Notes: generated by a model not told the origin, from the sequence alone. DNA of 64,000 nt from Thermanaerovibrio acidaminovorans DSM 6589 (GCF_000024905.1 NC_013522.1:992001-1056000); one strand, 5' to 3'; shown: positions 33,025 to 42,335, counted from the stretch's first letter. Program-made: numbers and translations.

Positions 33025-33080
33025 GCTATAGCGACAGTTTAATATCAGCCGCAATCGATTTCCTGCCCGAACATTCGCAC

Positions 33081-33110
33081 TTGCCCAGGGGAATCCTTCC
33101 GTGATACATT
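33081..33110 (+). promoter_or_regulatory. Promoter of the RqcH/FbpA gene
   Basis: TTGCCC, 18 nt, TACATT with TGA before the -10 (extended -10). The predicted start is about 18 nt before the TTG start codon. It is divergent from the cold-shock promoter. Confidence 0.5.
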
Positions 33111-33134
33111 CCCAAGTCCTTGGAGGTGGTCCAA

Positions 33135-34748
33135 TTGGCCCTTGGCGCTGAGGTGGTAAGGCTTCTGGAGACGACTATGGCGGACCTGGTGGGATCCGTG
33201 GTGGATGGGGTGGACGGATGCTCCCAGGGGGTGACGCTGGAGATCCGCTGCCGGGGAAGGCGCATGGGGCTCCTCCTCTCCTGGTGGCCCCAGATGCCCT
33301 GTGTGGGGACCCTGACCAGGGACCAACAGCGGGACCTGGTGACCCTGTACCCCAAAAAGCCCCCCATGGTGGACCTTCTAAGGGGGCACCTGTCTGGAGC
33401 TAGACTCTCGGAGGTTCGGCAGATCAACCGGGACCGGGTGTTGCTCCTGGGCTTCTCCCGGGCCATAAGCTCGTCGGTGAGGGAGGAGCTCCAGCTGATG
33501 GTGGAGATGATCCCCCACCAACCCAACCTATGTCTTGTCTCCAACGGCTCGGTGGTGGACTGCCTGAGACGGCTCTACCCGGACTCCGCGGATAGGATCC
33601 TCCTCCCCCACGTCTCATACTCCCCACCCCCAGCTCCGACGGGCTCAGCCTCTTCGGGGCTCAGCAGGGGCCTTTCCAATCTGATCCAAAATGCGACGGA
33701 TCCCAAGCTATCCCCCCAGGAGATGGAGGACCTACTCTACCGGCGGACCCCTAACCCGTCCGATTGGATGATACGCTTCACCGGGACCGATGCGGTGGCG
33801 GTCCCCGCCTCATTACCGCTGGAGGGGGCAGAGCCCGCCAGGGACCTGCTGGGCATGCTTGGGAGGTGGACGGTCCAGCAGCTGGTGGGGTCCCTTCTAG
33901 CCGCCAAGCGCAAGAGGCTCATCCAGATAGTGGACCGGAAATTGGAGGCGCTGCGATCCCAGCTTCCCGACGAGTCCCTGCTGGAGGAGGCCTCCAGGCT
34001 AAAGGCCATGGGGGAGGTTCTCATGAGCCTGCCACCTGGGGAGCCAGTGGAAGATCCCTTGGAGGTGGAGCAGTGGCCCGGCGTGGAGGGCCCATTGAAG
34101 ATACAGATCCCCCCGGGGGGGAATCCCATAGATGAGGCCCAGAGGCTCTTCAAGGACTACCGGCGGCTGGTGAGGAGGTACCAGGGATCCAAAGATAGGG
34201 AACCTTTGATTAAGGGGCAGATGGGCACCATCCTGGAGCAGCGGGCCATGCTCCATTGCCCCCTGGGAGCCCGAGAGCTGGCCGCCATTGAAGCGGAGGT
34301 GGACCTGAAGGGCCTTCGCCAGAGGACGACCCAGAACCCCCATTCAAAGGGAGGCAAGGGGCGGAAGGTGGAACACCAAGGGCTCCGACGAATGGAATGC
34401 CCCCAGGGGATGATACTGGTTGGGCTGAGCGCCCAGGGCAACCGGGAGGTGACCTTCCGGCTCGCCAAACCGAGCGACATCTGGTTCCACGTGAAGGACA
34501 TCCCGGGATCCCACGTGATCTTTCGCCCCCGGGACCCCAAGGCCCCGATGGGTGACGACCTGACCGCCCTATTGGCCTCCATCGCCGCCTGGTTCAGCCC
34601 CGCCCGGGGGGAGGGGAAGGTCTGGGTGGACTACACAGAGAGGAGGAACCTTCGCCCCCTCCCGGAGATGGGCATCGCGGGAGTCAGGTACCGGGTATTC
34701 AGGAGCATCCTGGTGGAGCCTATGAGCCCCGAAGAACTAGGCCTATGA
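33135..34748 (+). CDS. rqcH: NFACT-family Rqc2/RqcH (fibronectin-binding protein A homologue)
   Basis: About 537 residues. An NFACT-N domain with the RDRVLLLGF-type core is followed by a central coiled coil rich in Lys/Arg/Glu and the C-terminal NFACT-R domain (KPSDIWFHVKDIPGSHVIF). Bacterial RqcH adds alanine tails to chains stalled on 50S subunits. TTG at 33135 has GGAGGTGG 8 nt upstream; TTG at 33120 is the longest frame. At its 3' end it overlaps rluD convergently by 29 nt. Confidence 0.9.
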   Translation: MALGAEVVRLLETTMADLVGSVVDGVDGCSQGVTLEIRCRGRRMGLLLSWWPQMPCVGTLTRDQQRDLVTLYPKKPPMVDLLRGHLSGARLSEVRQINRDRVLLLGFSRAISSSVREELQLMVEMIPHQPNLCLVSNGSVVDCLRRLYPDSADRILLPHVSYSPPPAPTGSASSGLSRGLSNLIQNATDPKLSPQEMEDLLYRRTPNPSDWMIRFTGTDAVAVPASLPLEGAEPARDLLGMLGRWTVQQLVGSLLAAKRKRLIQIVDRKLEALRSQLPDESLLEEASRLKAMGEVLMSLPPGEPVEDPLEVEQWPGVEGPLKIQIPPGGNPIDEAQRLFKDYRRLVRRYQGSKDREPLIKGQMGTILEQRAMLHCPLGARELAAIEAEVDLKGLRQRTTQNPHSKGGKGRKVEHQGLRRMECPQGMILVGLSAQGNREVTFRLAKPSDIWFHVKDIPGSHVIFRPRDPKAPMGDDLTALLASIAAWFSPARGEGKVWVDYTERRNLRPLPEMGIAGVRYRVFRSILVEPMSPEELGL

Positions 34749-35691
34749 AGCGGACCAGGTCCGGGGGCAGGGGACAGATGAAGCTCATGGGGGCCCCGGT
34801 CCTGGGGTGATCGAACTCCAGCCGCCAGGAGTGAAGGAACACCCTGCCGAGGGGGAAGCCCTCCGGGCAGGGCCCTCCGTAGATCCGATCCCCCACCAGG
34901 GGGTGACCCAGGGATCTCATGTGAACCCTTATCTGGTGGGTCCGGCCGGTCTTTATCTGGCAGGCCACCAGGCTGTAGCCCCCCCGGCTCCAGATGACCC
35001 TGTAACGGGTCAAGGCCTCTCTGCCCCACGGGACGCAGGCCATCCTCTTCCGGTTATCCGGGTCCCTTCCTATGGGCAGGGATACGCTCCCCTCCCCTCT
35101 CAGGGTACCCGCCGCCATGGCCAGGTAGACCTTCCCCACCCGCCTGTCCTTGAAGGCCCTAACGAGCCCCTCCATGGCAAGCCCGTTCCGGGCCACCACC
35201 ATCAGCCCCGACGTGGTGGCGTCCAGCCGGTGGACTATGCCGGGCCTCTTGACCCCGTTCAGCTCCATCAGGTCCGGGTACCTGTAAAGGAGCCCGTGCA
35301 CCAGCGTCCCCCTCCAGTGTCCCGGGGCGGGATGGACCACCAGCCCCGCCGGCTTGTCCACCACCACCAGGTCCTGGTCCTGATAGACCACCCGGAAGGG
35401 GACGTCCTGGGGCTCAAGCTCCAGCTCCTCCGACGGGGGCAGTTGAGCCGTCACCGTCCCCCCAACCCGAACCTTCAGCGATGGCTTGACCCTGGGGGAC
35501 CAGGAGACCTGGACCATCCCCTCCTTTATGAGCTTCGACGCGTAGGACCTGCTCACGCCTATCTCCCTGGACAGGACAAAGTCCAGCCGGTGCCCCTCCC
35601 CGTCCTCCCCCACCGGGAAGGAGAGGGGGCCCTCGAAACCACCCTCGGGGCCCCCTTCGACTTGGCGGATGGTGTCTTCCAAGCTATCCAA
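34720..35691 (-). CDS. rluD: RluD-type 23S rRNA pseudouridine synthase
   Basis: About 323 residues. An S4-like domain (SRSYASKLIKEGMVQV) is followed by VVDKPAGLVVHPAPGH, the catalytic Asp motif GIVHRLDATTSGLMVVAR, and KTGRTHQIRVHM. No ATG is near; TTG at 35691 or TTG at 35682 just past the ileS stop are the best starts, while the longer frame to 35832 lies inside ileS. It overlaps ileS by 8 nt upstream and the convergent rqcH by 29 nt downstream. Confidence 0.9.
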   Translation of the reverse strand: MDSLEDTIRQVEGGPEGGFEGPLSFPVGEDGEGHRLDFVLSREIGVSRSYASKLIKEGMVQVSWSPRVKPSLKVRVGGTVTAQLPPSEELELEPQDVPFRVVYQDQDLVVVDKPAGLVVHPAPGHWRGTLVHGLLYRYPDLMELNGVKRPGIVHRLDATTSGLMVVARNGLAMEGLVRAFKDRRVGKVYLAMAAGTLRGEGSVSLPIGRDPDNRKRMACVPWGREALTRYRVIWSRGGYSLVACQIKTGRTHQIRVHMRSLGHPLVGDRIYGGPCPEGFPLGRVFLHSWRLEFDHPRTGAPMSFICPLPPDLVRFIGLVLRGS

Positions 35692-38467
35692 GCCGATCCA
35701 ACACCTCTTTACACCTTCCGCAGACCTCAAGCCGCTCCACTTCCTCCTTCCACTTCCAGCACCGGGGACACTTCTGATGGGGGCTGTGGGATACCTTGAC
35801 CGCCACCCCGGTCTCCTGGTCCTGGAACGCATCTTCTGAAAGGGGAGCCAGGATAAGGTCCGAGACCATGAACAGGTCCTCCATGAGCTCCCTGGGGAAG
35901 AGGTCCTTCAGATCCCCATATGTCTTAAGGTCCAGCTCCACCTGGGCCTCGAGGGAGTTGCCGATCATGTCCGCCAGACGGGCCTGCTCCAGCGCCCGGA
36001 GAACCGCCCCCCTGACGGAGAAGAGCCGGTCCCATGCCTTGCCGTCCACGCCCTCAAGGCCGGTCCGGTCCGCCACTGGCCAGTCGGAAAGGAAGACGCT
36101 CTCCTCCAGGGACCGATCGAGCCCCCGGGCGAACTGCCATATCTCCTCGCAGGTGAAGCTGAGGATCGGGGAGAGGATCTTGCAGAGGGAGATCAGGATC
36201 TCCCACATGGCGCTCTGGGCGCTCCGTCTGGAGATGCCGTCCTGATGATCCGCGTACAGCCTATCCTTGCAAACGTCCAGATACAGGGAGCTCATGTCGT
36301 TGTCGCAGAACTGGTGCACCGCGAAGTAGGGCACGTGGAACTCGTACTCCTCGTACCCCCTGGTGACCTTCTCTATCAGGTCCTGTAGCCGGGACACCGC
36401 CCACTTGTCGAAGGGGAGCATCTCCGTCCGGGGGATTCGGTGCTTGGCGGGGTCAAAGTCCGAGAGGTTACCCAGAATGAACCGAGCGGTGTTCCTTATC
36501 CTCCGGTAGGACTCCACCAGGTTCTTGAGGATCCTGTCGGATATGCGGACGTCCCCCCGGTAGTCGGTGGAGGCCACCCAGAGGCGAAGGATGTCCGCCC
36601 CGTACTTGTCTATCACCTCCTGGGGGCTGACCACGTTGCCCAGGGACTTGGACATCTTCCTCCCCTTGCCGTCCACGATGAACCCGTGGGTTAGGACCTG
36701 CTGGAAGGGGGCCTTGCCCCGGGTGGCGATGCCGGTCAGCAGGGAGGTCTGGAACCAGCCCCTGTGCTGATCGCTACCCTCCAGGTACATGTCCGCGGGC
36801 CACCCAAGCTCCTTTCGGGTCTCCAGCACCGCCAGATGACTGACCCCCGAATCGAACCACACGTCCATTATGTCGCTCTCCTTGGAGAGGTTGCTTGACC
36901 CGCAGTGGGGGCAGGAGCAGAGGTCCCCAAGGAGCTCCATGGGCGACCGGGCCCACCAGGCGTCGCTACCCTCGGAGCGTATCACCTGGGCCACCCGCCT
37001 CACCATGGCGGGCTCCGCCACCAGCTTTCCGCAGTCCTGACAGTAGAAGGCGGGGATCGGCACCCCCCAGACCCTTTGGCGACTTATGCACCAGTCGGAC
37101 CTGTCCCGCACCATGTTGCCTATCCGATCCTTGCCCCAGGAGGGAACCCACTGGACCGTGTCTATGGCGTCCATGGCCTGATCCCGGAAGGCCTGGACCG
37201 ACACGAACCACTGCTCCGTGGCCCGGAATATGACCGGTTGCTTGCACCGCCAGCAGTGGGGATAGGAGTGCTTTATCTCCCCGGAGGACAGTAGCCGGCG
37301 GGACTCGGTCAGGATCTCCAGGATCACCTTGGCCCCATCGGATATGGGGAGCCCCCCCACCAGGGGAACGTCCTTGAGGAAGACCCCCCGGTTGTCCACC
37401 GGGTTAAGGATCTCAAGGCCATAGCGGACGCCGGTCTCGAAGTCCTCCACCCCATGTCCCGGGGCGGTGTGGACGCAACCGGTACCGGAGTCCAGCACCA
37501 CGTAGTCCGCCAGCACCAGCGGGATCTTCCGATCCTGGTAGAAGGGATGCACCGCCATGGCCCCCTCCAGTTGCTCTCCGGTGAAGACCGCCTCCATCTC
37601 ACCCAGGCCGAGATGCACGTCACCCTCGAACTCCTCCCGCCGCTCCAGGGCAACGATGAAACGCCTGCCGTCCCGGGCCCGGAAGACCCCGTATTTATAC
37701 TGGGGATGTAGGGCCACCGCCATGCTGGCCGGGAGCGTCCAGGGGGTGGTGGTCCATATGACCACGTAAAGGTCCTGGAGCCCCCCCTCCAGGGACACCC
37801 CAGAGGGCAGGGACTCCATGGGGTACGCCACGTAGATGGAGGGGGAAGACTCGTCCTCGTACTCTATCTCCGCCGCCGCCAGGGCGGTCTGGCAGTCGGT
37901 GCACCAGAAGACCGGCTTCTTACCCTTGTAGACCAGGCCCCTCTCCAGCATGTCCGCGAAGGCCTCCACCTGGGCAGCCTCGTACTCGGGCTTGAGGGTC
38001 AGATACGGATCGTCCCAGTCGCCAAGCACCCCCAGGCGCTTGAACTCCTCCCGCTGGACGTCCACGAAGCCCAGGGCGTACTTGGCACAACGGGACCTCA
38101 GCTCCAGGGGGGAAACCTGCTCCCTGTCCACCTTGTCCTCCTTGAGAACCTTGAGTTCAATCGGGAGCCCATGGGTATCCCAGCCGGGAACGTAGGGGGC
38201 CCTGAATCCCCTCATGGACTTGAACTTAGGAATGAAGTCCTTGAGGATCTTGTTGAAAGCGGTCCCTATATGGATGTGACCGTTGGCGTAGGGTGGGCCA
38301 TCGTGAAGGATGAAGGTGGGGGACCCATCCCGGATCTCCTGCATCTTCTGGTATATGCCCCTCTCCTGCCAAAAGCTCAGAAACTCCTTCTCCCGCTGGG
38401 CCAGGTTGGCCTTCATGGGGAAGTCGGTCTTGGGAAGCCGCAACGTGTCCTTGTAGTCCCTGGTCAC
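35684..38467 (-). CDS. ileS: Isoleucyl-tRNA synthetase
   Basis: About 927 residues, bacterial type. The HIGH box is PYANGHIHIGTAFNK and the KMSKS loop is [10 protein letters not shown]. The C-terminal zinc finger has CPRCWKW and CGRCKEV, present in bacterial IleRS. GTG at 38467 follows GGAGG by 8 nt; the longer frame to 38542 crosses a hairpin and is rejected. Its leader contains the hairpin at 38496-38522. No T-box motif is seen. Confidence 0.97.
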   Translation of the reverse strand: MTRDYKDTLRLPKTDFPMKANLAQREKEFLSFWQERGIYQKMQEIRDGSPTFILHDGPPYANGHIHIGTAFNKILKDFIPKFKSMRGFRAPYVPGWDTHGLPIELKVLKEDKVDREQVSPLELRSRCAKYALGFVDVQREEFKRLGVLGDWDDPYLTLKPEYEAAQVEAFADMLERGLVYKGKKPVFWCTDCQTALAAAEIEYEDESSPSIYVAYPMESLPSGVSLEGGLQDLYVVIWTTTPWTLPASMAVALHPQYKYGVFRARDGRRFIVALERREEFEGDVHLGLGEMEAVFTGEQLEGAMAVHPFYQDRKIPLVLADYVVLDSGTGCVHTAPGHGVEDFETGVRYGLEILNPVDNRGVFLKDVPLVGGLPISDGAKVILEILTESRRLLSSGEIKHSYPHCWRCKQPVIFRATEQWFVSVQAFRDQAMDAIDTVQWVPSWGKDRIGNMVRDRSDWCISRQRVWGVPIPAFYCQDCGKLVAEPAMVRRVAQVIRSEGSDAWWARSPMELLGDLCSCPHCGSSNLSKESDIMDVWFDSGVSHLAVLETRKELGWPADMYLEGSDQHRGWFQTSLLTGIATRGKAPFQQVLTHGFIVDGKGRKMSKSLGNVVSPQEVIDKYGADILRLWVASTDYRGDVRISDRILKNLVESYRRIRNTARFILGNLSDFDPAKHRIPRTEMLPFDKWAVSRLQDLIEKVTRGYEEYEFHVPYFAVHQFCDNDMSSLYLDVCKDRLYADHQDGISRRSAQSAMWEILISLCKILSPILSFTCEEIWQFARGLDRSLEESVFLSDWPVADRTGLEGVDGKAWDRLFSVRGAVLRALEQARLADMIGNSLEAQVELDLKTYGDLKDLFPRELMEDLFMVSDLILAPLSEDAFQDQETGVAVKVSHSPHQKCPRCWKWKEEVERLEVCGRCKEVLDRLG

Positions 38468-38495
38468 CCGAAATACCTCCTTCTTCCTATGAGAA

Positions 38496-38522
38496 GCGCC
38501 CCTTGCTAAGCGCAAGGGGCGC
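38496..38522 (-). promoter_or_regulatory. Stem-loop in the ileS leader
   Basis: GCGCCCCTTG and CAAGGGGCGC form a perfect 10-bp stem with a 7-nt loop, ending about 28 nt before the start codon. It may instead end the TRAP transcript upstream, but only TTCTC follows. Confidence 0.55.
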
Positions 38523-38530
38523 TCGGGCAG

Positions 38531-38536
38531 ATTATA
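38531..38536 (-). promoter_or_regulatory. -10 box TATAAT before ileS
   Basis: A consensus TATAAT (minus strand) with only TTTAAA at the -35 distance. Transcription would start at the edge of the ileS leader hairpin. Moderate evidence. Confidence 0.45.
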
Positions 38537-38575
38537 CACCATCGGGACAAACTTTAAAGTTAGTTGCCCGTCTCC

Positions 38576-40546
38576 CTACTCTCCCGCCGTAGGCCTTGCC
38601 TTTTTGGCCTTGGCGGTCTGCCATAGATGGACCGTTATAAGCACCGCTAGGCCGAAAAGGTCCGACTTGGTGCCGGGGATCAGGAGCCCAAAGGCTCCGG
38701 CCATGGCCAGGGCCCGGAATGGAACGGACATCTCGGCCTTGTAGAACCCTATGGTAGACATCCCCAGGAGGAATATCCCCATGACCGCAGTGGCCACCGC
38801 CTGGGCGAAAGGCAGGGGATGGTAGTCTATGAGCAGCAGGATCGGGTTGTAGACGTAGATGTAGGGCACCAGGAATCCCGCCAGGGCCAGCTTGAAGGCG
38901 GTGAACCCGGTCTTCATGGGATCCGATCCGGCTATGCCGGCTCCCGCGTAGGCCGCAAGGGCCACAGGGGGGCTCAGGTCCGCCGCGATGCCGAAGTAGA
39001 AGACGAACATGTAGGCCGCAAGGGCGGGAACCCCCAGCTGGAGCAGCGACGGGGCCACCATCATGCTGGTGATTATGAAGTTGGCGGTAGTGGGCAATCC
39101 GGTCCCCAGAAGGATGCTGGAGCACATGGCAAGGATCAGGGTGCTGAGCAGCTTGCCCCCCGAGAGGGCTATTATGGTGCCCGCAACCCGCAGCGCCAGC
39201 CCGGTAAGGGTGGCCATGCCGACCACGATGCCCACCGTGGCACACGCACAGGCCACCCCTATGGCCCCCCTGGCCCCGGCCTCAAAGGCCTCCATGAGCC
39301 TCTTGGGGGTGAGCATGGTCTGCTTGTTAAGGAAGGACAGGACGTAGCTGACCACAATCCCGTTGAACGCCGCTTTCAGGGGCGTGTAGCCCGCCAGGAG
39401 GAAGTAGATGATCACCACCAGGGGGATCAGCAGGAACCCCTGGGACCTCAGAAGGGGCCATATGGGGGGAAGCTGATCCCTGGGAATGCCCTTCAGACCA
39501 AGCCGAGTGGCCTCCAGGTGCACCTGCACCAGGACCCCCCCGTAGTAAAGGAGGGCGGGCACTATGGCGGCTATGGCCACCTCGATGTAAGGGATCCCCA
39601 GCATCTGGGCCATTATGAAGGCCGCGGCCCCCATGACGGGAGGCATGATCTGCCCACCGGTGGATGCCACCGCCTCCACCGCCCCGGCGAAGTGAGGCCT
39701 GTAGCCCACGCTCTTCATGAGGGGAATGGTGAACATGCCGGTGGTGCACACGTTGGCCACCGAGGATCCAGATATGGTGCCCATGAGGCCGGAGCTCAGG
39801 ACCGCCACCTTGGCGGGGCCTCCGGTAGACCAGCCCGCCAGGGCCATGGAGAGGTCGATTATGAACCTACCCATCCCGGTCTTCTCCAATACCGAGCCGA
39901 AGAGGATGAACATGAACACGAAGGTGGACGAGACCCCCAGGGGAACCCCGAAGATGCCCTCGGTGCCCAGGTACATGTGGTTCACTATCCTTGGGATGGA
40001 GAAGCCCCGATGGGCCAGTATGGAGGGCATGCTCCTGCCGAAGTAACAGTAGAGCAGGGAGAGGACCGCCAGGGTTGGGAGCACCGGGTTGGATATCCTT
40101 CTGGTGGCCTCCAGCAGGAGCGCCATGGTCATGAAGCCCATGGTCAGGTCCATGGTGGTGGGTAACCCCGACCTAGCCCCCAGCGCTTCAAAGTTCAACA
40201 CGATGTACATGCAGCCGTAAGCGGCCCCTATGGCAAAGAGCACGTCGTACCAGGGGATCCTATCCTTTGACGACTTGCTTGAAACCGGGTAGAGCAGGAA
40301 GACCAGAACCAGGGTGAAGCTAAGGTGCACCGCCCCCTGCTTGGCCGCATCCAGGAGGCCAAACCCGGCGGTGTAGAAATGGAACACCGACATGGCCACC
40401 GCTATGGCGGAAACCAACATAGCCTGCCAACCCTTAAGACTCCGGTAGCGGGCCTCGGTGTCGTATTTCTTGACTATCTCGTCGATGTCTATGACGCCGC
40501 CCTCCGCCGTAGCGGCATCGGTCACAAGATCCTTGTCGCTCACCAT
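38576..40546 (-). CDS. TRAP transporter fused permease (TAXI type)
   Basis: About 656 residues, with the small (DctQ) and large (DctM) membrane subunits fused, as in TAXI-TRAP systems. There are at least 14 hydrophobic helices. GVSSTFVFMFILFGSVLEKTG and GSSVANVCTTGMFTIPLMK are conserved DctM-type segments, and GTGLPTTANFIITSMMVAP is the typical substrate-gate region. Na+-driven import of an organic acid such as glutamate or a 2-oxoacid is likely, but the substrate is unknown. The second ATG of the pair, 40546, is better spaced from GGGGGG. No solute receptor gene is in the window. Confidence 0.92.
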   Translation of the reverse strand: MVSDKDLVTDAATAEGGVIDIDEIVKKYDTEARYRSLKGWQAMLVSAIAVAMSVFHFYTAGFGLLDAAKQGAVHLSFTLVLVFLLYPVSSKSSKDRIPWYDVLFAIGAAYGCMYIVLNFEALGARSGLPTTMDLTMGFMTMALLLEATRRISNPVLPTLAVLSLLYCYFGRSMPSILAHRGFSIPRIVNHMYLGTEGIFGVPLGVSSTFVFMFILFGSVLEKTGMGRFIIDLSMALAGWSTGGPAKVAVLSSGLMGTISGSSVANVCTTGMFTIPLMKSVGYRPHFAGAVEAVASTGGQIMPPVMGAAAFIMAQMLGIPYIEVAIAAIVPALLYYGGVLVQVHLEATRLGLKGIPRDQLPPIWPLLRSQGFLLIPLVVIIYFLLAGYTPLKAAFNGIVVSYVLSFLNKQTMLTPKRLMEAFEAGARGAIGVACACATVGIVVGMATLTGLALRVAGTIIALSGGKLLSTLILAMCSSILLGTGLPTTANFIITSMMVAPSLLQLGVPALAAYMFVFYFGIAADLSPPVALAAYAGAGIAGSDPMKTGFTAFKLALAGFLVPYIYVYNPILLLIDYHPLPFAQAVATAVMGIFLLGMSTIGFYKAEMSVPFRALAMAGAFGLLIPGTKSDLFGLAVLITVHLWQTAKAKKARPTAGE

Positions 40547-40626
40547 CATACCCCCCTATTACCATGTGATTTGAGAAGACACCCCTTGACGACGCCCCAA
40601 ATACCACCCCCCACTTGAAGGAACGC

Positions 40627-41097
40627 CTAAAACCCCTGTCTGGGAACCACGCTAAAGCTTAACGTTCTTTTGGGAAAAATCTTGAAAAGACACACTCGTT
40701 TATTATATATCCATGCTTCGTTCTTACCAAGATCCCGATCCCCAACCCTATACACCAGTGGATCCGGAAGACGCCGCCTGCCCCCGATGAAGGCCGTGCC
40801 GGTATCGGTCACCCTCATTACTCCCCCCTTGGGGACCTCGGTTGGTATGCCCGCGTTGTAGGTCCTAACGAAGCTCCACCAGACCCACAGGGCCCCATCG
40901 CAGACCACCAGCCGGTCCTCCAAGATGGACCTCTCCAGAGAGTGCTCGGACCTAAGCAACAGCCCATGTCCCAGGAACAGCGGAGCACGAATCAGGATCG
41001 TCCCCGTCCTGTCCGCTACCACCAACCGATATCCCACGGGCAGGATCGGAACCAGAAACGACGCCACCAACAAAAGCCCCCACAACCGCCTCCCCAA
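40627..41097 (-). CDS. DUF1850 protein, partner of the TRAP permease
   Basis: 156 residues with an N-terminal signal or anchor helix (LWGLLLVASFLVPILPV) followed by a beta-rich domain; YRLVVADRTG, FLGHGLLLRSEHSLERS and the closing SFSVVPRQGF fit DUF1850. Such proteins are commonly encoded between TAXI receptors and fused permeases. TTG at 41097 has GGGGTG 5 nt upstream. The 78-nt gap to the permease gene holds nothing clear. The AT-rich 50 nt upstream (41098-41150) probably contain the promoter, but no good -35/-10 pair is seen. Confidence 0.75.
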   Translation of the reverse strand: MGRRLWGLLLVASFLVPILPVGYRLVVADRTGTILIRAPLFLGHGLLLRSEHSLERSILEDRLVVCDGALWVWWSFVRTYNAGIPTEVPKGGVMRVTDTGTAFIGGRRRLPDPLVYRVGDRDLGKNEAWIYNKRVCLFKIFPKRTLSFSVVPRQGF

Positions 41098-41153
41098 CGC
41101 ATCACCCCGACAGAAAGATCAAAAAATAAAAATTAATCAATCATTAGAGGGCA

Positions 41154-41190
41154 AACTAAAAGCCCCGACATGGGGTACCACGTCAGGGCT
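41154..41190 (-). terminator. Terminator of tRNA-Arg
   Basis: AGCCC/GGGCT, GAC/GTC and TGG/CCA pair with two mismatches around GGTA, followed by TTTTAGTTT on the minus strand, 9 nt past the tRNA 3' end. Confidence 0.75.
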
Positions 41191-41198
41191 TGCTATCA

Positions 41199-41275
41199 TG
41201 GCGGGCCCAGCCAGAGTCGAACTGGCGACCTACGGCTTAGGAGGCCGTCGCTCTATCCTGCTGAGCTATGGGCCC
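41199..41275 (-). tRNA. tRNA-Arg (anticodon CCT)
   Basis: The cloverleaf on the minus strand has acceptor GGGCCCA with TGGGCCC, then G and an encoded CCA. The anticodon stem ACGGC/GCCGT encloses CTCCTAA, giving anticodon CCT (AGG codon). The T arm is GCCAG-TTCGACT-CTGGC. Length 77 nt with CCA. Confidence 0.97.
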
Positions 41276-41291
41276 GCGCACCACGGCGAAA

Positions 41292-41319
41292 ATGATACCA
41301 CGACCTCCGCCCATGTCAA
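41292..41319 (-). promoter_or_regulatory. Promoter of tRNA-Arg
   Basis: TTGACA, 16 nt, TATCAT, with TGG just before the -10 (extended -10). It lies 17 nt before the mature 5' end. Confidence 0.85.
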
Positions 41320-41327
41320 GGAGAGGG

Positions 41328-42290
41328 TCAATTTACGGAATTTTTGGCTTCCACTTCAACGCAACCCAGGGCAGATCCCAGTGCCTTGCTCATTTTAGCC
41401 TTGAAATCCTCCGGATACCCCAGACAGATCCGTCGGGCCTCCTCCACGTCCATCTCCATCTGCCTCACCAGCTGCGCCACGGATGGGAACTTGTGCTCCT
41501 CCCGGATCATCTTCAAGGGAAAGACCGCCATCTCCCTGCCGTAAATATCCCCCTGGAAGCCCATCAGGTGGGCTTCCACCCGGATGCCCCTCACCCCCTC
41601 GAAGGTGGGATTGAAGCCCACGTTCAGCGCCGATGGGTGCCAACCACCGTCAACCCAGGCCAGGGCGCCGTAAACACCCCTGGCGGGGAGCAGCTTGCCA
41701 TGGGGTATCGATAGGTTTGCAGTGGGGAAACCGATGGCCCTCCCCCGCTGATCCCCACGGCAGACGCGCCCCAAGATCATGAATGGATACCCCAACATTG
41801 CAGACACGTCCTGCGCCCGGCCAGACACCAGGGTCTCCCTTATCCTGGTGCTGCTCACCGGCTCCCCCCCTAGCTCCAGGCACCTGACGGACTTAAAGAA
41901 CCAGCCTCTCCGATGACAGAAATCCCTGAGCAGGTCCACATCCCCGCTGCGCCCCTTGCCGAACCGGAAGTTACCCCCCACCACCACCCCGGTGGGGGAG
42001 AGCCTAGCCTCCATCATTTGGAGGAACTCCAGGGGGGACATGTCCGCCAACGCCCGATCGAAGGGGAGTTCCTTGAGGACCGGAACCCCCAGGAAGTCCA
42101 CCAAGACTCCCCTCTCCCTGGGGGTGAACAGGAGCTCCATGGGCCTGCCGGATATGACCCCCCGGGGATGAGGAGTGAAGGAAAGCACCCCCCAATCGAC
42201 GGACCTCTCCCGAGCGGCCCTCATGGCCTCCCGAAGCAGCGCCTGATGCCCCAGGTGAAAACCGTCAAAGTAACCTATGACCCATATCAT
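41328..42290 (-). CDS. ribF: Bifunctional riboflavin kinase/FAD synthetase
   Basis: About 320 residues. The N-terminal FAD synthetase half has IGYFDGFHLGHQALL (nucleotidyltransferase HxGH), RFGKGRSGDVDLL and SSTRIRETL. The C-terminal kinase half has GFPTANLSI and the Asn-containing GVRGIRVEAHLMGF segment. It makes FMN and FAD. ATG at 42290 follows GGGGGAGG. It is the last gene of the nusA-infB operon, 45 nt after truB. Confidence 0.95.
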   Translation of the reverse strand: MIWVIGYFDGFHLGHQALLREAMRAARERSVDWGVLSFTPHPRGVISGRPMELLFTPRERGVLVDFLGVPVLKELPFDRALADMSPLEFLQMMEARLSPTGVVVGGNFRFGKGRSGDVDLLRDFCHRRGWFFKSVRCLELGGEPVSSTRIRETLVSGRAQDVSAMLGYPFMILGRVCRGDQRGRAIGFPTANLSIPHGKLLPARGVYGALAWVDGGWHPSALNVGFNPTFEGVRGIRVEAHLMGFQGDIYGREMAVFPLKMIREEHKFPSVAQLVRQMEMDVEEARRICLGYPEDFKAKMSKALGSALGCVEVEAKNSVN

Positions 42291-42335
42291 GGGACGCCTC
42301 CCCCGCATCTCCCGCGGACCACAACCCAATGGGGA

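Noticed and set aside
33026-33544. Minus-strand open frame of 172 codons opposite rqcH
   Set aside because: Lies within rqcH coding sequence; no SD and no motif.
38468-38575. T-box leader for ileS (also considered for valS and serS)
   Set aside because: No conserved T-box sequence or specifier-loop structure; the leader is too short.
38819-40165. Plus-strand open frame of 448 codons opposite the TRAP permease
   Set aside because: Very Gly/His-rich antisense reading without family features.
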